Source: Zygaena filipendulae (Eukaryota; Arthropoda; Insecta; Lepidoptera; Zygaenidae). From it: DNA of 64,000 nucleotides. The stretch spans positions 2,311,501 to 2,375,500 of the forward strand of contig OU015654.1 of NCBI GenBank assembly GCA_907165275.2, in the 5' to 3' direction. Below, piece after piece: positions 7,567 to 20,000 of this stretch. The notes under the pieces were generated by a model. That model was given only the letters and a program-made list of their open reading frames with translations, was not told where the DNA came from and made no database searches. Numbering within the stretch: position 1 is the stretch's first letter; every line of letters starts with the position of its first letter. Position numbers and translations under genes: made by a program.

Positions 7567-8670
7567 CTTATTAAGGAATGGACTAGATTCATAAGTTTCT
7601 CATTAATATGCCGCATCTATTATGTGTCGAGTGCAATGGTTCAATTATTTCCATTGTAGCAAGTTACTGCATGCCAAGCAAATACTTACTTATCGGTATC
7701 ACCAATGATACTATTCTCATGTATTACTACTACCAGTTATTTCCTCGGTTTCGCTCACATGAATTCCAAACTCTCTCAGACATTTTTTTTTTTACGGAAT
7801 GATAAGTAGGTATGGCATTTTTGAACCCAAAGTATAAGTAGGTATATCAAATTTTATGAAAAACCTTTCAACAATTCTGAAGATTGTTTGGATGGATAGA
7901 GATAAAAAAATATAGAACATTTAAATGGTTATTAATGTTTTTACAAATGCAAATAACACTCAGTTGAGTTTTTTAGAACAGAGTTATCTCGATATTACAG
8001 ACAGAAAATCGTATTTTAGTTATATTTAGATCCAACTTGATGGGAAAGCGACGGCGCGCGATGACATTTCAGCGAATTTTATAAATAATAAACATGCGCG
8101 GACCGTGGAACCGTGGTGATCAGCACTTTAGAGTTATGAGAACAATAAGTATACGTACTGATTGCAGAAACAGTACCTACAAACGATAAGTGCTTGAAGT
8201 CATAAAAATTATATTTTATACCTCTTAAATATATTATAAGCAAATATTTTTTGTAAACCGCGGGAAATAGTTCCAGCTTTAAGAACTCGTTATCACTGTC
8301 ATAATTTCCAAATAGACCAAAATTCATGAGTTTTCGTATTTCGTTTTTCTACATAATAATTTATGTTTTGCGTTAAATTCTCAGATTAACTGTATGTTTA
8401 TTAATGCAACGTAATAAAGACATACATGAACCATTTAAACAGAAACATGTGTGGTTATTACATATTTGCTAACCGTACCGAATGTCAAAGGTAAGTAAAA
8501 AAATAAAGATAAGTAGTAAGCGAAGCGAAGGGAAACATACAGTACAGTACAGTCTCTGCTGTTGCGATTTAGACATTGCGAGTGCTTAGAATCTTTGTGT
8601 TCACTGCGTAAAGTTATGGTGTCCTCGAGTCAATCTGATCACAAAATATGTGCTTTATTTATAACTCAGT
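7567..8670. other. AT-rich spacer, probably containing the right edge of the virus-like element
   Basis: No gene seen. The right end of the element should lie between repeat B and the first clear host repeats (tandem repeat at 8671, Helitron at 9681), but no terminal inverted repeat or target duplication could be recognised. Confidence 0.3.
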
Positions 8671-8826
8671 GACGACTTGAGCAATCTAGCCCTAGTTTCT
8701 GATTTACAGAAGATCGTTGAGCCAATCTGGTGCCGAATTTGATTCGGCGACGACTTGAGCAATCTAGCCTGAAAATCTGAAACTTTGAAGATCGTTGAGC
8801 CAATCTGGTACTGAGTTTAAATATAT
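8671..8826. repeat. 78 bp tandem duplication
   Basis: Two units, 8671-8748 and 8749-8826, each begin GACGACTTGAGCAATCTAGC and carry GATCGTTGAGCCAATCTGG near the middle. Read on the minus strand they give a repeated peptide (LAQRSS...LDCSSR) inside a short ORF, which is more likely a by-product of the repeat than a protein. Confidence 0.75.
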
Positions 8827-9243
8827 GCTTTACATAACTGTGGAGAGACACCTGACAATATAGTGAACATAATAGTTTCTAACATAAGTATAATTCAATT
8901 ATTAAATTCAAAGTTTTTACGTATAACTTGTATGTGCTTATGTGTGATGAAAATACTTAATAGTTCACATGATGGTTCCGCGGTATACAGGCAGATAGTT
9001 CAGGTATGTTTTTATTTATTCATAATTTGGTAACTAAACATGCAAACGGGTTATTATTGTTTGTTTTTTGTTGTACGATCGACATGTGAATCTTTGCATG
9101 ATCCATATGACAGATACATTTTTTAAATCAGTATATTATAATAATTATTGTTTTCACCGCTCCTGGCGAAAGAACGACATTCGTTGTTTTGTTGCATGGT
9201 TGATCAAATAAATGATCGATCCGACAAGTGAATCATTTTGATT

Positions 9244-9345
9244 GGTATATATTGTATGGTCTGGACCATCGGAGTGATTTCGCGAGCGAGCACGTGCTCG
9301 CTCATTGCGAAAGAACGAAGTGGTCCAGAACATACAATATATACC
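9244..9345. repeat. Foldback element with central CACGTG palindrome
   Basis: The 102 bp segment is an almost complete inverted repeat: GGTATATATTGTATG and TCTGGACCA pair with their complements at the other end. The centre, 9284-9303, is a perfect 20 bp palindrome built on CACGTG. It could form a cruciform or hairpin. Confidence 0.75.
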
Positions 9346-9680
9346 TACTTAAAACATTTGCTACTTTCTTATTTGAGTTTGCTAGATGTGAATAATAATA
9401 CTTATGATAATAATGTTTGAACATTATCATACAGTGCCTGTGGATGTGTAGAAGCGAGAAAATCTAGTCTTAAAGTTGATCGATTAACAACAAAAATGTG
9501 AATAAAATTTAATATCACGCAAGTTCAAGTTCATACAAAGCAACTGACTCGTATTCAACAATCGTCTTTTTGATCTATTTGCGACACCTTTTGACCCCAT
9601 ATAGAGCAGAAAACTTGTTGATCTAAATACCAAGCTACTAGCTAGCAAAAGTGTACCAGACTAGCAAAACTACAATATTA

Positions 9681-9918
9681 TCCTACTAATATTAAACGCG
9701 AAAGTTTGTTAAGTATGTATGGACTATGGATGGATGGATGGATGGATGTTTGCTACTCTTTCACGCAAAAAACTACAGAATGGATTTAAATGAAACTTTA
9801 CAATAATATAGCTTATACATCAGATACTCATCATCAGATACAACACAGGGTACTTTTATCTCGGAATTCCCGCGGGAACTCCGATTTTAACGAGGTTGAA
9901 ACCGCGGGGCACAACTAG
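9681..9918 (+). mobile_element. Non-autonomous Helitron-like element with a GGAT microsatellite
   Basis: Starts TCCTACTAATATTA and ends with a GC-rich hairpin region and CTAG followed by T. Families with a TC 5' end, a 3' hairpin and a CTAG end match lepidopteran non-autonomous Helitrons. An internal GGAT tract lies near 9729-9750. Confidence 0.7.
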
Positions 9919-9933
9919 TTTATTATATTATTA

Positions 9934-10056
9934 TTAGCTGTTCTCTGCGGTTTCACCTGCATAAATACGGGATATTCCGCGGGAACTCCGTAAATTCGTT
10001 TCTTAGCTGGGTCAAGTAGTTTTCGGGATTTCGTGTTTAGTCAGTGAGTAGTTTCG
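9934..10056 (-). mobile_element. Truncated Helitron-like element, minus orientation
   Basis: Begins with the reverse complement of the family's 3' end (TTAGCTGTTCTCTGCGGTTT) and keeps the CGCGGGAACTCC block, then decays. Confidence 0.55.
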
Positions 10057-10111
10057 GTTTTACCATAGTTGAATAATAGATGTAGTCTATACTAATATTT
10101 ATACTAATATA

Positions 10112-10829
10112 TCTAACATATATAAATCACGCGTCACGTTGTTTGTCCGCGATGGACTCCGAAACTACTGAATCGATCGTGATGAAATTTCGTCACTATG
10201 TTGTGTTTCGCCCAACTTAAAAGAGGATAGTTTTTATCCCGGAATTCCCGCGGGAACTCCGGAATTAATGCAGGGAAGGGAACAGCTAATCAGTCACCTT
10301 AAACTACTGTCAGTGCAGGGGTACAAAGAAGGCCGTAGAGTACTTTTCCCGGAATTCCCCCGGGAACTCCGAAATTACCGCGGATGAAATCGCGGGGGAC
10401 AGCTAGTCTAATATATATAAATCACGTGTCACGTTGTTTGTCCGCGATGGACTCCGAAACTACTGAACGGATTTTGATAAAATTTTGCAACCATTTATAA
10501 TATGGTCCAACTTAAAAGATAGGATAGTTTTTATCCCGGAATTCCCTCGGAAACTGAAGGACATAGAGTACTTTTTTCCCGCAACCTCCGCGGGAACTCC
10601 GAAATTACCGCGGATGAAATCGCGGGGGACAGCTAGTGTATTATAAAGAGCAAAAGTTTGTGAGTTTGTGGATTTGTGATGTTGTAGGGGGTAATCTATG
10701 AACTGAACCGATTTTGAAAATTCTTTCGCTTATAGGAAGCTACGGTAGTCCTGAGTGACATAGGATACTTTTTACGAAATTCCAACTGAAACTTCGAAAT
10801 TACCGCGAAAGAAACCTCGGGATAGCTAA
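10112..10829 (+). mobile_element. Head-to-tail array of three Helitron-like elements
   Basis: Copies at 10112-10406, 10407-10636 and 10637-10829. The first two belong to one subfamily (ATATATAAATCACG, then a GTCCGCGATGGACTCC block) and abut exactly: CTAG of one is followed at once by TC of the next. The third is of the TTATAAAGAGCAAAAG subfamily. The first copy contains an internal duplication of its 3' hairpin segment. Confidence 0.7.
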
Positions 10830-11603
10830 TAAAAAAATAATTCGAACCTTTTCAAGACTAGAGTGCATAGGTATAATTATATCAGGCCGTAACTCCTTAG
10901 CCTATCGTCGTTGTCCATCGGACGAGATTATGGACAAATGTCTGGATTATTAAAAAAAAACAAGATACTCGTACCAGAACCCTGCGTCGGTATCCAATAG
11001 CAACTCGACAAGCGTCTATAAAGCAATTTATCTCGCCGACTCCGACGCTCGTGTTTTCACGCACATCCGGCTGGCAAGTAGCGACCACTCTATTAGTGTC
11101 ACCTGCTTGAAGTTCTATTCTAAATTTGAAACTTTTCGAAGTTTTTTTTTGCAGGTTGCCATGAAAATTTTATTTTTTTAGCAATATAGGTCGCCTACAT
11201 GTACGTCGTGACATGTTTCTGTGTTCGATAAATAATTTAATTACTTAATAAATGTGTTTCTCTACTCTTTGAAGTACTATATTTGATTTATTTTTTGTTT
11301 AGCCGAGTTACGTAACTCTTGAACAACAATAAAAATAAAGTCTAGTAAGCTTACCTAGCTTACCTATCGTAAATATTAGTGCATAAAGAGACACTGATTC
11401 ACTAAGCATCATGGTCCATGACAGATCAGATCAGATCATCATACTATCGCATATGAATATAGAACCGAAACCACTAACACTAAACTTCGTGGAATTCGAA
11501 GTATAAGTTTCCGGTAATATGTTTATTTTTAACACTAAAGGGTTCAATGGGAGGTCCAAAAAATTGTGGGAAATATCCACACGAAAATTACACCTGGTGT
11601 TCT
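10830..11603. other. Unassigned interval
   Basis: No gene or mobile element recognised. A short GC-richer stretch with several CG pairs at 10890-11090 is unexplained. Confidence 0.3.
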
Positions 11604-11819
11604 ATTATGTAACTTTTGTTTCCATAATTTTTCGGTTGCAACAAAAATATGACGGTTTTATGATTACAATATGCACGTTTTGACACCTACAATATCTAGC
11701 AATCAACTAAAATAAACATATTTCAAAAGTTTAAGCTGTCTAAACATGATTAATTAATCACAAAATCACTATTTTTCTGATTGAAACTGAAATATGAATG
11801 CAACAAAAGTTACATAATT
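11604..11819. mobile_element. MITE with ATTATGTAACTTTTG ends, copy 1
   Basis: Terminal inverted repeats ATTATGTAACTTTTGTT and its complement bound 216 bp. An inverted copy is found at 33935-34121, sharing the internal block TTAATTAATCATGTTTAGAC (complement here). The flanking GCAGGGC next to one end is shared by both copies, so the true TIR may extend outward. Confidence 0.7.
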
Positions 11820-12796
11820 GCCCTGCTGGGTGTCCCCGCGGAATAAAGTCATTGAGTAATAAAATAATAGCTATAAATTACATTTACCGTATTAAAAGAA
11901 AATACAACAAAAATAGGTTTGTTGTGTGTTGAGGGTGTAGAATTGGATCACAGGCTTAGGATCAGACGTCTGCGGCGTGTCTACGCGTATTCCCCGGCGA
12001 CACGCTCGGGCTCGGATATATTTCACGCCGCAGTGGCATTGCGGGCGAACCTTTGCCATGCCGTCGCCTACGACCTTCCCACTTATTTGTTTATGAGCTA
12101 TTTAATAACTATATGTATTCATCGTAAAATAAATAAATGTTGAACAGAAATTTCGAGAGAAAGTGATGAATACTTGCGCACGCGACGAAATTAAAATGAA
12201 AAAAGGAAATAACAGACATTGCAATCATATTGTTAATATTCAGAAAATATTATCCGTTTTATTAAATCGGGTCTTGATTTTTTTTTAATCACTGTTTTTA
12301 TCAAGCATTTATGATTAAAACAGAGGCTACTTTCGAGATATATTATTTTAATCGTGTTTTGGGATTAGTAACAATTTTTATGATAACAATTAAAACTAAG
12401 AAAACTTACAATTAGTAACGAAATATAGCACGGCCAATTTAGCTTGTTCCTACCAACGCACTCCCACTATATTGGTATGACAATATTCTTATTCAGCTCT
12501 TTTATGAAAGCATGTTTTTTTTTCATGGAACTCTATTTCTGTGTTCATCGATAAACTGTTTTCGTGGAAAACTTTATTCAGTTCAATTACTGAGATCTAG
12601 AGATAAATTGACGTAGTTATAGTTTGTTATTGTAAGCGATTCTGCTTGCTTGAAATCTTATAGCCGGTGCCAGCGGTTTCACCTACGCGAAACGTCTGTA
12701 TATATTATAACAACTTTTTCCCCCCCTACATCTGATTTAGAAGAAACGAGCCTATATGTTGCTCCAAGCTCAGCTGATCTACCAGTAAAAAGCTCA
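11820..12796. other. Unassigned interval with a GC-richer patch
   Basis: A plus-strand ORF of 74 codons covers the GC-richer patch 11919-12090 but shows no known motif or splice context. The rest is AT-rich and unassigned. Confidence 0.3.
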
Positions 12797-13003
12797 GGGC
12801 CCTCACACACCCATGACCAATGACATTCTTTGCCCAAAATGGGAACACTAACTATCCCAAATGTTCCAGATGCTAGAAATTAATATTCTGCACGCCATAA
12901 ATGATTTTTTTTTAAGTCAAACTTGTATGAGCACGATTGAAAAGCAATTTTTGTGGAGCATTATCTTAACGCGACCTGTTATGGTCATAGTGAACAAGGG
13001 TCC
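12797..13003. mobile_element. MITE with TTCACTATGACC-type ends, copy 1
   Basis: Direct, diverged copy of the element at 13266-13495. The right end ATGGTCATAGTGAACAAGGG is well kept; the left end is more decayed (CCCATGACCAATGACATTC). Confidence 0.6.
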
Positions 13004-13265
13004 TGGAGAGTTACCAAGATTAGTGTGAACAGAAACGCTAATTCTACTGTTTTATTAAATATCATATAGTAATAGAAGATAATTATATAGTATTCATTCG
13101 CTACCTACGTATCTAAACCGTCGGCAACATTGTTCACTTGGACCGAAATAAATTTGTCTGCGCAAAAACAGGTAACTCAGCGTGACGGCTGAAGTTCAAG
13201 GGCGGGGAGGGATCAAGAGAGCGCCGGGTCCGGGATATCTTGCGGCGGCGACTCCAGCCTGCCCT

Positions 13266-13495
13266 AGGCCTTTATTCACTATGACCAACAACATTCCTTG
13301 CCAATAACGCGCGTCCCAAAAACGCATTTCCAGACGTTCTAGATGCCAAGATATTGGCAAATTATTATTCTTTATGCCATAAGAAACGTTGTAAATGTCT
13401 TTTTTGCAGTAAAACTTCTTTGATTACGAGGGAAATACAGTTTTTGCGGCGTCTTATCTTAGTGCGGCGTGTTATGGTCATAGTGAATAAAGGCC
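13266..13495. mobile_element. MITE with TTCACTATGACC-type ends, copy 2
   Basis: AGGCCTTTATTCACTATGAC at the left end pairs with GTCATAGTGAATAAAGGCC at the right, bounding 230 bp. Both copies share ACATTC near the left TIR and a TTATCTTA...GCG segment near the right. Confidence 0.75.
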
Positions 13496-13762
13496 GGAGG
13501 GCGTCGAGAGTTCGAGACCATGGAGAAAATAACTAGAAAGGACATGTAGGCGGGGCAGGCGCGCTGCGGTTGCAATGGAAGTTAGAGCAAATATTATGTT
13601 GCTGGCATCCCAAGTACCTACTCGTAGGTATATTTTCCTCAGCAGGTAATTCCAAAACTGAGAATTTTGAAAACGTTGACTAAGTATAAAAACGTAACCA
13701 AATTGCGTTTAATCCATTTTTTACGATAGTGAATGTTTTTGTGCGTGATGAATACCTATATT

Positions 13763-14240
13763 TATATTATAAAGAGCAAAAGTTTGTGAGTTTGTGACGT
13801 TGTGAGGGTAATCTCTGGATCTACTGAACCGATTTTGAAAATTCTTTCACTTATAGGAAGCTACAGTGATCCTGAGTGTCATAGGGTACTTTTCATTCCA
13901 GAATTCCCACGGGAACTCTAAATTTTCCGCAGGTAAAACCACGGGGGAACAGCTATCTCTGGATCTACTGAATCAATTTTGAAAATTCTTTCAGTTATAG
14001 GAAGCTACAGTGATTTTGAGTTTCAAGGTACTTTTTATCCCGGAATTCCCTCGGAAACTCCGAATTTCCCGCGGGTAAAACCACGGGGGAACAGCTATCT
14101 CTAGATCTACCGAACCGATTTGAAAATTCTTTCACTTAGGAATTCAAAGTGATCCTGAGTGACATAGGCGGCACTTTTTATTCCAGAATGCCTGCGAGAA
14201 CTCTGAAATTACCGCGGGTGAAACCGCGGGGGTCAGCTAG
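13763..14240 (+). mobile_element. Helitron-like element with its 3' segment in three tandem units
   Basis: A TATATTATAAAGAGCAAAAG start is followed by three head-to-tail units of about 143 bp (13811-13954, 13955-14096, 14097-14240). Each starts ATCTCTGGATCTAC (third ATCTCTAGATCTAC) and ends in a GC-rich hairpin with CAGCT; only the last ends in CTAG. Confidence 0.75.
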
Positions 14241-14597
14241 TAATTTATAGTTTTGTTTGCGGAAATTGGTTACGGCGACACTGGTTATTTGTTTCCATAT
14301 CTACTAAATTAATGTCCCCTTTCTATCTGTTCTGTGATCGCGACGGGAGCAACTGAAATACGATCCGCACACCGTGCACCGCCACCGTTACGAATGAAGT
14401 AGGTATTTTGGGATCAACTGTTTGTAAACAAACATCGCCTATTGATAGTACGTTTTACACGTTTTATCGGTGGGAGTCGTGTTGCCGGGGTGTGAAAATC
14501 AAAATTCTATTCAGTCCGCCAGTTTGATAATAAAATAAGAAAAATCAAAATATACGTATAAATGTAGATTTGAATTTTTTCACATTAATGCAAAAAT

Positions 14598-14821
14598 CCT
14601 AACTACTAGTATTATAAGTGGGAAAGTGAGTTTGTTTGTTCGTTTGTTACGGTTCCACACTTTAATTACTCAACCGATCATCGTGAAATTTTGCATACAC
14701 TTTGTCTGGGATATAGATAACGTAGATGGACATAATATGTAGGGTGGGTACTTACTTTTTATGTCGAAATTCCCGCAGGAACTCCAAAATTAAATTCGAT
14801 GAAAACGCGCGGCTTAACTAG
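14598..14821 (+). mobile_element. Helitron-like element
   Basis: TC-start with ACTACTAGTATTATAAG and an end in ACTAG after a decayed hairpin. Confidence 0.6.
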
Positions 14822-16598
14822 TAATTAGGCTCGTGACTCGTGACGTCATAGCGACGTATAAAGTGTACCAATTTTGTAAAATTCAGCACCGTTATCGTAC
14901 ACAAAGTCAGATCTGTGATCACATTTTGAAACGATTGTATCTACCGGCAAAACATCCGACACAATTTCACTATAATAATATCATCGTAATACAACACGCA
15001 GTAAAATGTTCAATAAATTGAAGAAACATCTAAACAACCTTAAGCTATGAGTTCACGAGACGCCATCGCGCATAACATCTCGTGCGACGCATACTAACGA
15101 CCGCTAGTTGACACGGAAGATGGAAAAACGCGCGCTCGCTTCGGACACGACGTTTTTATTGCCCCATCTACTTGCTGGAAACACTCGTATGTAGTTCAGT
15201 GCGTGTTTCGAATCTTTAAGCGGCCAGCGACTGCAGTAGCGAGCTCAACAAGAAAATCATTCATTGAAATATTATTTAATTTTGAAATATTATTTTTTAA
15301 TAGGCAACGTGAAAACATAACTAGCAACTCAGTGATTTTAAGGGATTTACTTAATATAGGTACAGAAATAGATTTGGAATTATCGTCAAATTGTATGCAA
15401 CCAAATATCAAGCAACTTTGAAGGGATTCACTAAGCTTAGATTTAAGTTCTTAGATTTTAAAATAAAATCGGAGAAGACACTCCTATTAATCCGCTAATT
15501 GTAAAAAAATATTTAAAAGTTGCAATAAAAAAAAAATAAAGAAATGTGCTTAAAACCACACGACAGAAGTGAAACCTTATTTTTATATCTTTAAATATTA
15601 ATATTATTATATACTATTTACACTTATACTACTCGCACGTTATATCCTATTAGATGTATGTGGTTGTCTCCTTTTCGTATCGCTTTTTCATTTCACCGAT
15701 TTTCACATCAGAACGATGCTAAAGAAGTTTCCACCTCAAAACATTTACTGTAACGATAAAATAAACGCGAAAATGTCGCTCGTCCTTGCTCTTGGGCAAA
15801 GCTGCTTAGTGTGTCCGCAGCTTTACGTGATAAATAAAATATACAGTGGAATAAACGTGAAGCGTTGTGGGTCGGTGCTAGCGTGCGAGCACGTGGTGAT
15901 GTGATTATGTGATAGTGGGCATGAATGGAATGGAGTTGTACGTAGTTGTAACTCCCGCTGTGGGTGACAACTGACACCCGGCGCCTGTGCTCCGACTCTT
16001 AAGCTTTTAGCGCCGCGAGTCACGCCCACGGGCCGCGTCGCACGCGCTGCCGGTATGTCTACAGTGTACACTCAGCTTTAAATGACATTTAAATTTTTTT
16101 GCGATGTCTCGTCTTGTGTTTGAGTTAATTTCAGTTTCTGGATGCTTTTTCATATTTTTTCTATTCCACATATACCTACCTACCTGAGAATATGTACAAC
16201 ACTCATTCAGACTGACATGTCATTTTGAACATATTACAGTTGGTTTGAAATTGGATAAGTATCGTAAAATTAAATAAAAAAATAAAGCGAATAATTTCTA
16301 CCTCAATGGTTTATGTTAGAAGGAATGAGATATTATGATGAAGTTTGAGTTGAGCAATAACCGTTTGTGTATTTTTATTTAATAACTCTTTTATTTTACG
16401 AAATAAATTCAATGGATATTATTAACGATAGAAATCGACGCTGTTAAAAACTTTTCAAAGAAAGTTATTGCTAAAGATAACTTTAAAAGAAAACTGACTG
16501 GGTAGAACAAAAACATAAATCTAGCCAACATTTCAAAGAATAATTCCTAAAAAGAAGGGGAAAGAAGAAGTGTTATAACGCGTCAGATTTATTGTTAA
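14822..16598. other. Unassigned interval
   Basis: Two opposing ORFs of about 71 codons overlap at 15196-15421; neither has a recognisable motif. A GC-richer stretch at 15960-16060 is unexplained. No gene can be supported. Confidence 0.3.
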
Positions 16599-16758
16599 CT
16601 AGCGTTGATCGTGATTCACCCGCTTTAATTTCGGAGTTCCCGCGAGAATTCCGTGATAAAAAGTAGGTATCCGATGTCTTTTTCTGGACCTAGACAATGT
16701 ATGCATAATTTTATGGTGATCGGTTGAGTTAAGGCGTGAAAGTAAGACATACAGACAC
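16599..16758 (-). mobile_element. Truncated Helitron-like element, minus orientation
   Basis: Begins CTAG (complement of the 3' end) and keeps TTTCGGAGTTCCCGCGAGAA and the GGTTGAG segment. Confidence 0.55.
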
Positions 16759-19299
16759 TGGTTACTGGGTGCTGTTTATTATAACAACCGTTCACAAAAA
16801 CAAAACATTATGATAAAATACATGTAATTTTAGTTAAACTTGTTTAGTATCCGTAGAATCGTTTACAGTTTACACTCAAGACGTAATAATTACGCTGTAT
16901 TTCAGTAAAATTACCCGGTATAAAATTGGCAATACAGCTGATGAATTTGAAAAATCGAGATAAACGTCGATACTACACATATAAAAAATAGGTTACAATA
17001 GGTAATCAGCATAATATTGTGAAATTGACAATATTATGTGCCCGCTATTCACTATCTAAACTAATTTCTAGCCTATGCTATAGCACCTATAAAATAGGTA
17101 CACATACATCGTGCTTTTATTCAGTGGGTATATTTAGTAGTACCTACCAATGTAAATTCTCCGACAAGAGAATTTTACGATCACCGTAAAATTTGTTTTT
17201 TAAACATAAACGTTACTTTAATTTATGCCAGTGTTATCTTAATTATAGATTCTTATCGCTTTTTTAAGCACTCGCTTTTAAAGCCGCAGAACGCTTTTAA
17301 TTACACGGTGGCGATTCTAGCGTGGTCTCTAAAAAATTTATAAAATTCAGATTATTAATATTATATTATTTCTGTACCAAAATTAAAAAAAAAACTAAGA
17401 ATTTTGTTTATATCTGAACTAGATCATAATATAAAATTGTTAATAGGAGTTAGTACTACACCAGTATATTTTAACTACTTAGTCGTGCAAATGATAGTTG
17501 TATTGCGAACTCACATGTTTTTATTTACATGGACGTCATAATCATCATCGCTTGGCACGGCATTGGGTAGATTGGGCTATTGGGCTCGCTTCACGCATAC
17601 TCCATACTCCATGCTCCCAACAAAGTGGACCCCCGCGAGAATGACCCATATTTACATATTTTGCCACACGTGGACGTCACGTCGCTTGTCGACAAGCAAT
17701 CGCTTCACTTGTAAAACGATACGGAGTATCCCGTAGTAGTTTGTGAAAATGATAGTCAAGATGATTCACCAAACAGGATTTTATAGAGATTGATATTGAA
17801 TTAAAAATAATGGCCAGTCATACTGTAAAAATAAATCGATTTTAAAAAAGTTTTTTTTTTCACCCAATCAAACAAATCCAGTTTCTGTTCTTTATTCATA
17901 AATCAAAATTTTATTTTTGTCTTGTTTTTGAAATTGCCAAAAGTTTAAAAGCGAAACGCAGGTCGAATGGGTTTTATATTTTAAAATTTTGTTCTTTTTT
18001 TATCGATAGTTTTACATTAATAGGTAATGTTCTCGTTTTTTTTTTACTTGCACAGTAGGTACAGAGTAAAGAATACATTGTAAAGAGGTATAAAATAATC
18101 AACAATTTGAATGTGTATTTATAAATTGAAATCATATTAAAATATAAACGAGTCGAAACGAGGATGTGATTACTTGTAAAGTAACGTTATCTATCTAGGG
18201 TTCGTATCAACATTTTTGTATGTTATGTTTACACAAGGATAAAGTAGAGATAAGGGCGGAGAACTATGCGTTAAATCATGACGAAACATTCAATTTTAAT
18301 AATTTTATTATTCGATTTCCGTATATTCACTGCGCCATTCTAGTCCAGTGACTAATGAGTACTTACAAACGAGGTCGGTACATCCATTTATTTCTTAAAC
18401 AGAGATTAACTGTTTAACGTCAACTAGACGAAATGTATTTTTAACACTTTTATTTTGAGACACCGATTCGAAATTAAAATTTCTTTCCCCTCTTTACATT
18501 TCAATAAATAACTGCAAAATTGGTGTATCTAGGACAATGGAAACGTACGTAAATGATTGTACTGAAAGTACGTTCACAACAGAATATTATAATATCCAAT
18601 AATTACATTGTATAGTTTGATATTTCCGTATTCATACTAATAAAAAAAAACATTGACATTTCGACCTCTGCCTCCAGAAATGCCGAGAGATGGTCGTCGT
18701 GAGGCCAATCAAGCTTTAAAGTAAACCATTTCAACATGTACCTAACATATCGTGCCAGCCGAGAGCAAGTAGTTGTCCTTGATGAAATATTCGATATAAG
18801 TATTTTTAGCGAGACCTGTCGATATTCACTCACGGTAACAAAATGGTTGGTTACAAGGTAATTTTAAACGAGCAAGTAACTATATTGTAATTTGACTAAT
18901 TTGTTGCTTCCATGGATCTTACACTACGTATTTTAATCTAAAATATTGCGTCGTAAAAATACCTATAAACGAAATTCTAGTAGAGTTTACCATTTTATAT
19001 ACGTCATAGTTAGCCAAATTTTTTCTATGTTCAGACGCTATGTGTATTAAAGCATATTATAACAACAAAACTGCGATGAAGTCTAAAGGAGATATTTTTT
19101 GAAAATTACTATCTCGTTGATCCTAGTTTATGATTATGTCGTTGATATTTCGCCTTAGGTCAAAACGGCTGCTTTAAAAATTCTTCGTCACACGTATCAA
19201 TGCACGCATCACTCGGAAACTACTAGAGGGACATGAATGAAAATTTTGTTAGTAGGTACCTTTCTATACAGTAGGTATAAGTAAGTATTATGGTTAAAT
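16759..19299. other. Long AT-rich interval without a gene
   Basis: The only clear structure is a perfect 11 bp stem with a 7 nt loop at 17010-17038 (CATAATATTGT and its complement). No coding region or known repeat recognised. Confidence 0.35.
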
Positions 19300-19534
19300 G
19301 GACATAGATAAGCAATAGTGTTTTAACCCTCACTGGAGAAACTTTGAGTAAATCGTCTTTTAAAATTATAGCGCCATTTTGTGTTATCATTTTCTTATGA
19401 TCAACATTTCGTTGGTATTCAAACAATATAATAAGGTAAATATATCATTAAAAAACGTGCCATAACTCTCAATACAGCATTCTGTATCAATAACTTAATT
19501 TTGTGGGTTAACATGTTATTGCTTATCGGCGTCC
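19300..19534. mobile_element. MITE with GGACATAGATAAGCAATA ends, copy 1 (TSD AAAT)
   Basis: GGACATAGATAAGCAATA pairs with TATTGCTTATC...GTCC at the other end; a GTGGGTTAAC block follows inside the right TIR. AAAT flanks both sides, a 4 bp target-site duplication. Confidence 0.85.
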
Positions 19535-19807
19535 AAATGAGGTCAACACATACCTAAGTAGATTATCAGTTTCCTGAGGGGGTTCCCGTCGCTATAGGTA
19601 ACAGGTAAATTGCTTCTTGATACTGTTCCGGGTACAATTAAAGAAATAAACTATTTAGTAGGTATGATGGAACGTAACAATGGAATATGAATAAATTTTA
19701 ATTTCATTATAACTAAGTAGTATGATAGATAAGATGTGAAGATAACTAACGTGGATTTTAAGTAAGTTGTATAAAATATAATTCAAATTAATCTATTATA
19801 TTTAAAA

Positions 19808-20000
19808 CTAGCTCTGACCCGCTGTTTCACCCGCGTGAGTATCGGAGCAGGAACTCCAAAGTGCCTGATTTACTTCTTATAACATGAGCTAATTAGCAGT
19901 AAAAGTCCCGTCAAATCGGTCCAACCGTATCGGGGATTCATCTGCGTGAGTTTCGGGATTCCCGCCGGAACTCCCAATTTTCTTTAATACTAACCTTATC
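19808..20000 (-). mobile_element. Decayed Helitron-like fragments, minus orientation
   Basis: CTAGCTCTGACCCGCTGTTT at 19808 and a second TTTCGGGATTCCCGCCGGAA near 19948 look like two 3' segments of the family, an internal duplication like the one at 13811-14240. Confidence 0.5.

Noticed and set aside
1..7600. Integrase, capsid, packaging ATPase or protease genes of a Maverick/adintovirus
   Set aside because: Looked for on both strands; no frame in the window shows their motifs, so any such genes must lie left of the window or be lost.
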